Source: Paracoccaceae bacterium (lineage in GTDB: Bacteria; Pseudomonadota; Alphaproteobacteria; Rhodobacterales; Rhodobacteraceae). From it: a DNA stretch of 6,864 nt. The notes under the pieces are model-generated. The model was not told the origin of the DNA, ran no database searches, and saw nothing but the letters and a program-made list of their open reading frames with translations. Every line of letters starts with the position of its first letter. Within the stretch, counting starts at the first letter, position 1. Both the position numbers and the translations under genes were made by a program. The stretch covers positions 1 through 6,864 of the forward strand of contig WFPZ01000146.1 in the NCBI GenBank assembly GCA_015487335.1, written 5' to 3'. Positions 5,409 through 6,864 of this stretch are shown here, one piece after another.

Positions 5409-6797
5409 TCAGGCGTGAATCGCGCCGTCGCCGCAGGCAAGTGCTGCTTCGCGCACCGCTTCCGAGTAGGTCGGATGGGCGTGGCAGGTGAGGGCAACAT
5501 CCTGAGCGGCGGCGCCGAATTCCATCGCCACGCAGATTTCGTGGATCATGTCGCCGGCGGCCGGGCCGATGATATGGGCGCCGAGGATCCTGTCGGTTTC
5601 CGCGTCGGCAATGATCTTCACGAAGCCCTCGCCCTGGAATACCGCCTTGGCACGGGCATTGCCCATGAAGGAGAACTTGCCCACCTTGTAGGCACGGCCG
5701 GCTTCCTTCAGCTCCTGCTCGGTGAGGCCGACGCTGGCGACCTCGGGCGTGGTGTAGATGACCGAGGGGATCACCGCGTAGTTCACGTGCCCCGCCTTGC
5801 CGGCCAGCACCTCGGCCACGGCGATGCCCTCGTCTTCGGCCTTGTGCGCCAGCATCGGGCCTTCGATGGCGTCGCCTATGGCGTAGATGCCGGGAATGTT
5901 GGTGGCCCAGTGGCCGTCGGTCCGGATCTGGCCGCGCGGTGTCAGTTCGACGCCGAGGGCTTCAAGCCCGAGCCCGCCGGTGAAGGGCTTGCGCCCGGTG
6001 GCCACGAGGACGATGTCGGCCTCCAGCGTGGCTTCGGAGGAATCCTTCCGCAGCTGGTAGGCAACCTTCGCCTTGGTCTTGGTGCTGGTGACCTTCTGCA
6101 CGGCGGCGCCGAGGATGAACGTCAGCCCCTGTTTCTTCAGGATCCTCTGCAAGGTCTTTTGGACGTCGCTGTCCATGCCGGGGGTGATGGTGTCGAGATA
6201 TTCGACCACCGTCACCTGCGTGCCGAGGCGGGCATAGACCGAGCCCAGCTCCAGCCCGATGACGCCGGCGCCGATCACCACCATCTTCTTCGGCACCTTG
6301 GGCAGCGAGAGCGCCCCGGTGGAAGAGACGACGCGCTCTTCGTCGATCTCGACGCCGGGGATCGTGGCGGGCTCGGAGCCGGTGGCGATGACGATGCGGC
6401 GGGCTTTGTGCACCTCTTCGCCCACCTTGACCTGCCCCGGAGCCGGGATGGTGGCCCAGCCCTTGATCCAGTCGATCCTGTTCTTCTTGAAGAGGAATTC
6501 GATGCCCTTGGTGTTCTGGGCCACGACCTCCTGCTTGTAGGCCTGCATCTGTGCCCAGTCCACCGAGGGGCTTTTGCCCTTGAGGCCCATCCTGGCGAAG
6601 TTGTGCTCGGCCTCGTGCAGGCTGTGGGTGGCATGCAGCAGCGCCTTGGAGGGGATGCAGCCCACGTTCAGGCAGGTGCCGCCGAGGGTTTCGCGCCCTT
6701 CGACCACGGCCGTCTTCAGGCCCAGCTGGGCGCAGCGGATGGCGCAGACATAGCCGCCGGGGCCGGCGCCGATGATGATCACGTCATAGTTTGCCAT
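5409..6797 (-). CDS. lpdA: Dihydrolipoyl dehydrogenase (E3)
   Basis: This 462-residue flavoprotein reoxidises the lipoyl groups of 2-oxo-acid dehydrogenase complexes and the glycine cleavage system, passing electrons through FAD to NAD+. Visible motifs are the FAD-binding GAGPGG at residues 10-15; the redox disulfide GGTCLNVGCIPSKA with C42 and C47; the NAD-binding GAGVIG at 176-181 ending in E199; ATGRKPF at 266-272; the second FAD contact GIYAIGDAIEGPMLAHKAEDEG at about 303-324; and the C-terminal HPTYSE with catalytic H441 and E446. Everything is complete, and length is typical. The start is ATG 6797 with AAAGG eight bases before it; a GTG at 6806 overlaps that site and is unlikely. In Alphaproteobacteria this type often closes the sucAB (2-oxoglutarate dehydrogenase) cluster, which would lie right of the window; this link is inference. 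Confidence 0.97.
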   Translation of the reverse strand: MANYDVIIIGAGPGGYVCAIRCAQLGLKTAVVEGRETLGGTCLNVGCIPSKALLHATHSLHEAEHNFARMGLKGKSPSVDWAQMQAYKQEVVAQNTKGIEFLFKKNRIDWIKGWATIPAPGQVKVGEEVHKARRIVIATGSEPATIPGVEIDEERVVSSTGALSLPKVPKKMVVIGAGVIGLELGSVYARLGTQVTVVEYLDTITPGMDSDVQKTLQRILKKQGLTFILGAAVQKVTSTKTKAKVAYQLRKDSSEATLEADIVLVATGRKPFTGGLGLEALGVELTPRGQIRTDGHWATNIPGIYAIGDAIEGPMLAHKAEDEGIAVAEVLAGKAGHVNYAVIPSVIYTTPEVASVGLTEQELKEAGRAYKVGKFSFMGNARAKAVFQGEGFVKIIADAETDRILGAHIIGPAAGDMIHEICVAMEFGAAAQDVALTCHAHPTYSEAVREAALACGDGAIHA

Positions 6798-6833
6798 GGA
6801 GGCCACCTTTCGTCGGGATTGGCATTCGGAATT

Positions 6834-6864
6834 TCATGCGTTGCGCAGCGTGCGGACGGGCCGG
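6834..6864 (-). CDS. Possible C-terminal end of an upstream - strand gene
   Basis: One - strand frame enters from the right edge and reads RPVRTLRNA followed by TGA at 6836-6834, 36 bases before the lpdA ATG. The spacing would suit a gene co-transcribed with lpdA, but ten codons cannot identify it. The other two - strand frames remain open into lpdA, so this assignment is tentative. Confidence 0.25.
   Translation of the reverse strand, partial: RPVRTLRNA

Overview
The window is a GC-rich stretch of ordinary chromosome, most likely from an alphaproteobacterium of the Rhodobacterales/Paracoccaceae type. The evidence is the high-GC codon use, a zur-znuC-znuB operon, an FYDLN-type acidic protein (the TIGR02300 family, typical of Alphaproteobacteria), a tRNA-Ala(GGC), and an lpdA of the 2-oxoglutarate dehydrogenase type. 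The organism call is inference; no 16S or other marker gene is present.

Left part (1-1779, + strand): the 3' end of zur, then znuC and znuB, with overlapping stop and start codons. Together they form the zinc-responsive repressor, the ATPase and the permease of the ZnuABC zinc importer. The periplasmic zinc-binding protein ZnuA is not in the window; in related genomes it is often divergent from zur, so it may lie just to the left.

Middle part (1780-3403): a 126-base gap with a possible promoter, then a stand-alone FAD-dependent oxidoreductase of the D-amino-acid oxidase/sarcosine oxidase fold. On the - strand follow a complete tRNA-Ala(GGC) with encoded CCA, its likely promoter and a hairpin leader.

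Right-centre (3401-5276): the acidic FYDLN protein gene (- strand) is divergent from a + strand pair, a YgjP/SprT-like zinc metallopeptidase and a GntR/FCD regulator. Both genes of the pair appear to use TTG starts, each placed behind a good Shine-Dalgarno.

Right end (5277-6864): a GC-rich convergent terminator region, then lpdA (dihydrolipoyl dehydrogenase, E3) on the - strand, and possibly the last few codons of another - strand gene at the edge.

I found no mobile element, CRISPR array, phage gene, toxin-antitoxin pair or defence system, and nothing that supports a previously undescribed system. The points worth a second look are small: the tRNA leader hairpin, a shared-arm bidirectional terminator, a 21-residue internal duplication in the acidic protein, the FCD regulator lacking a usual metal-ligand histidine, and the unassigned substrate of the oxidoreductase.
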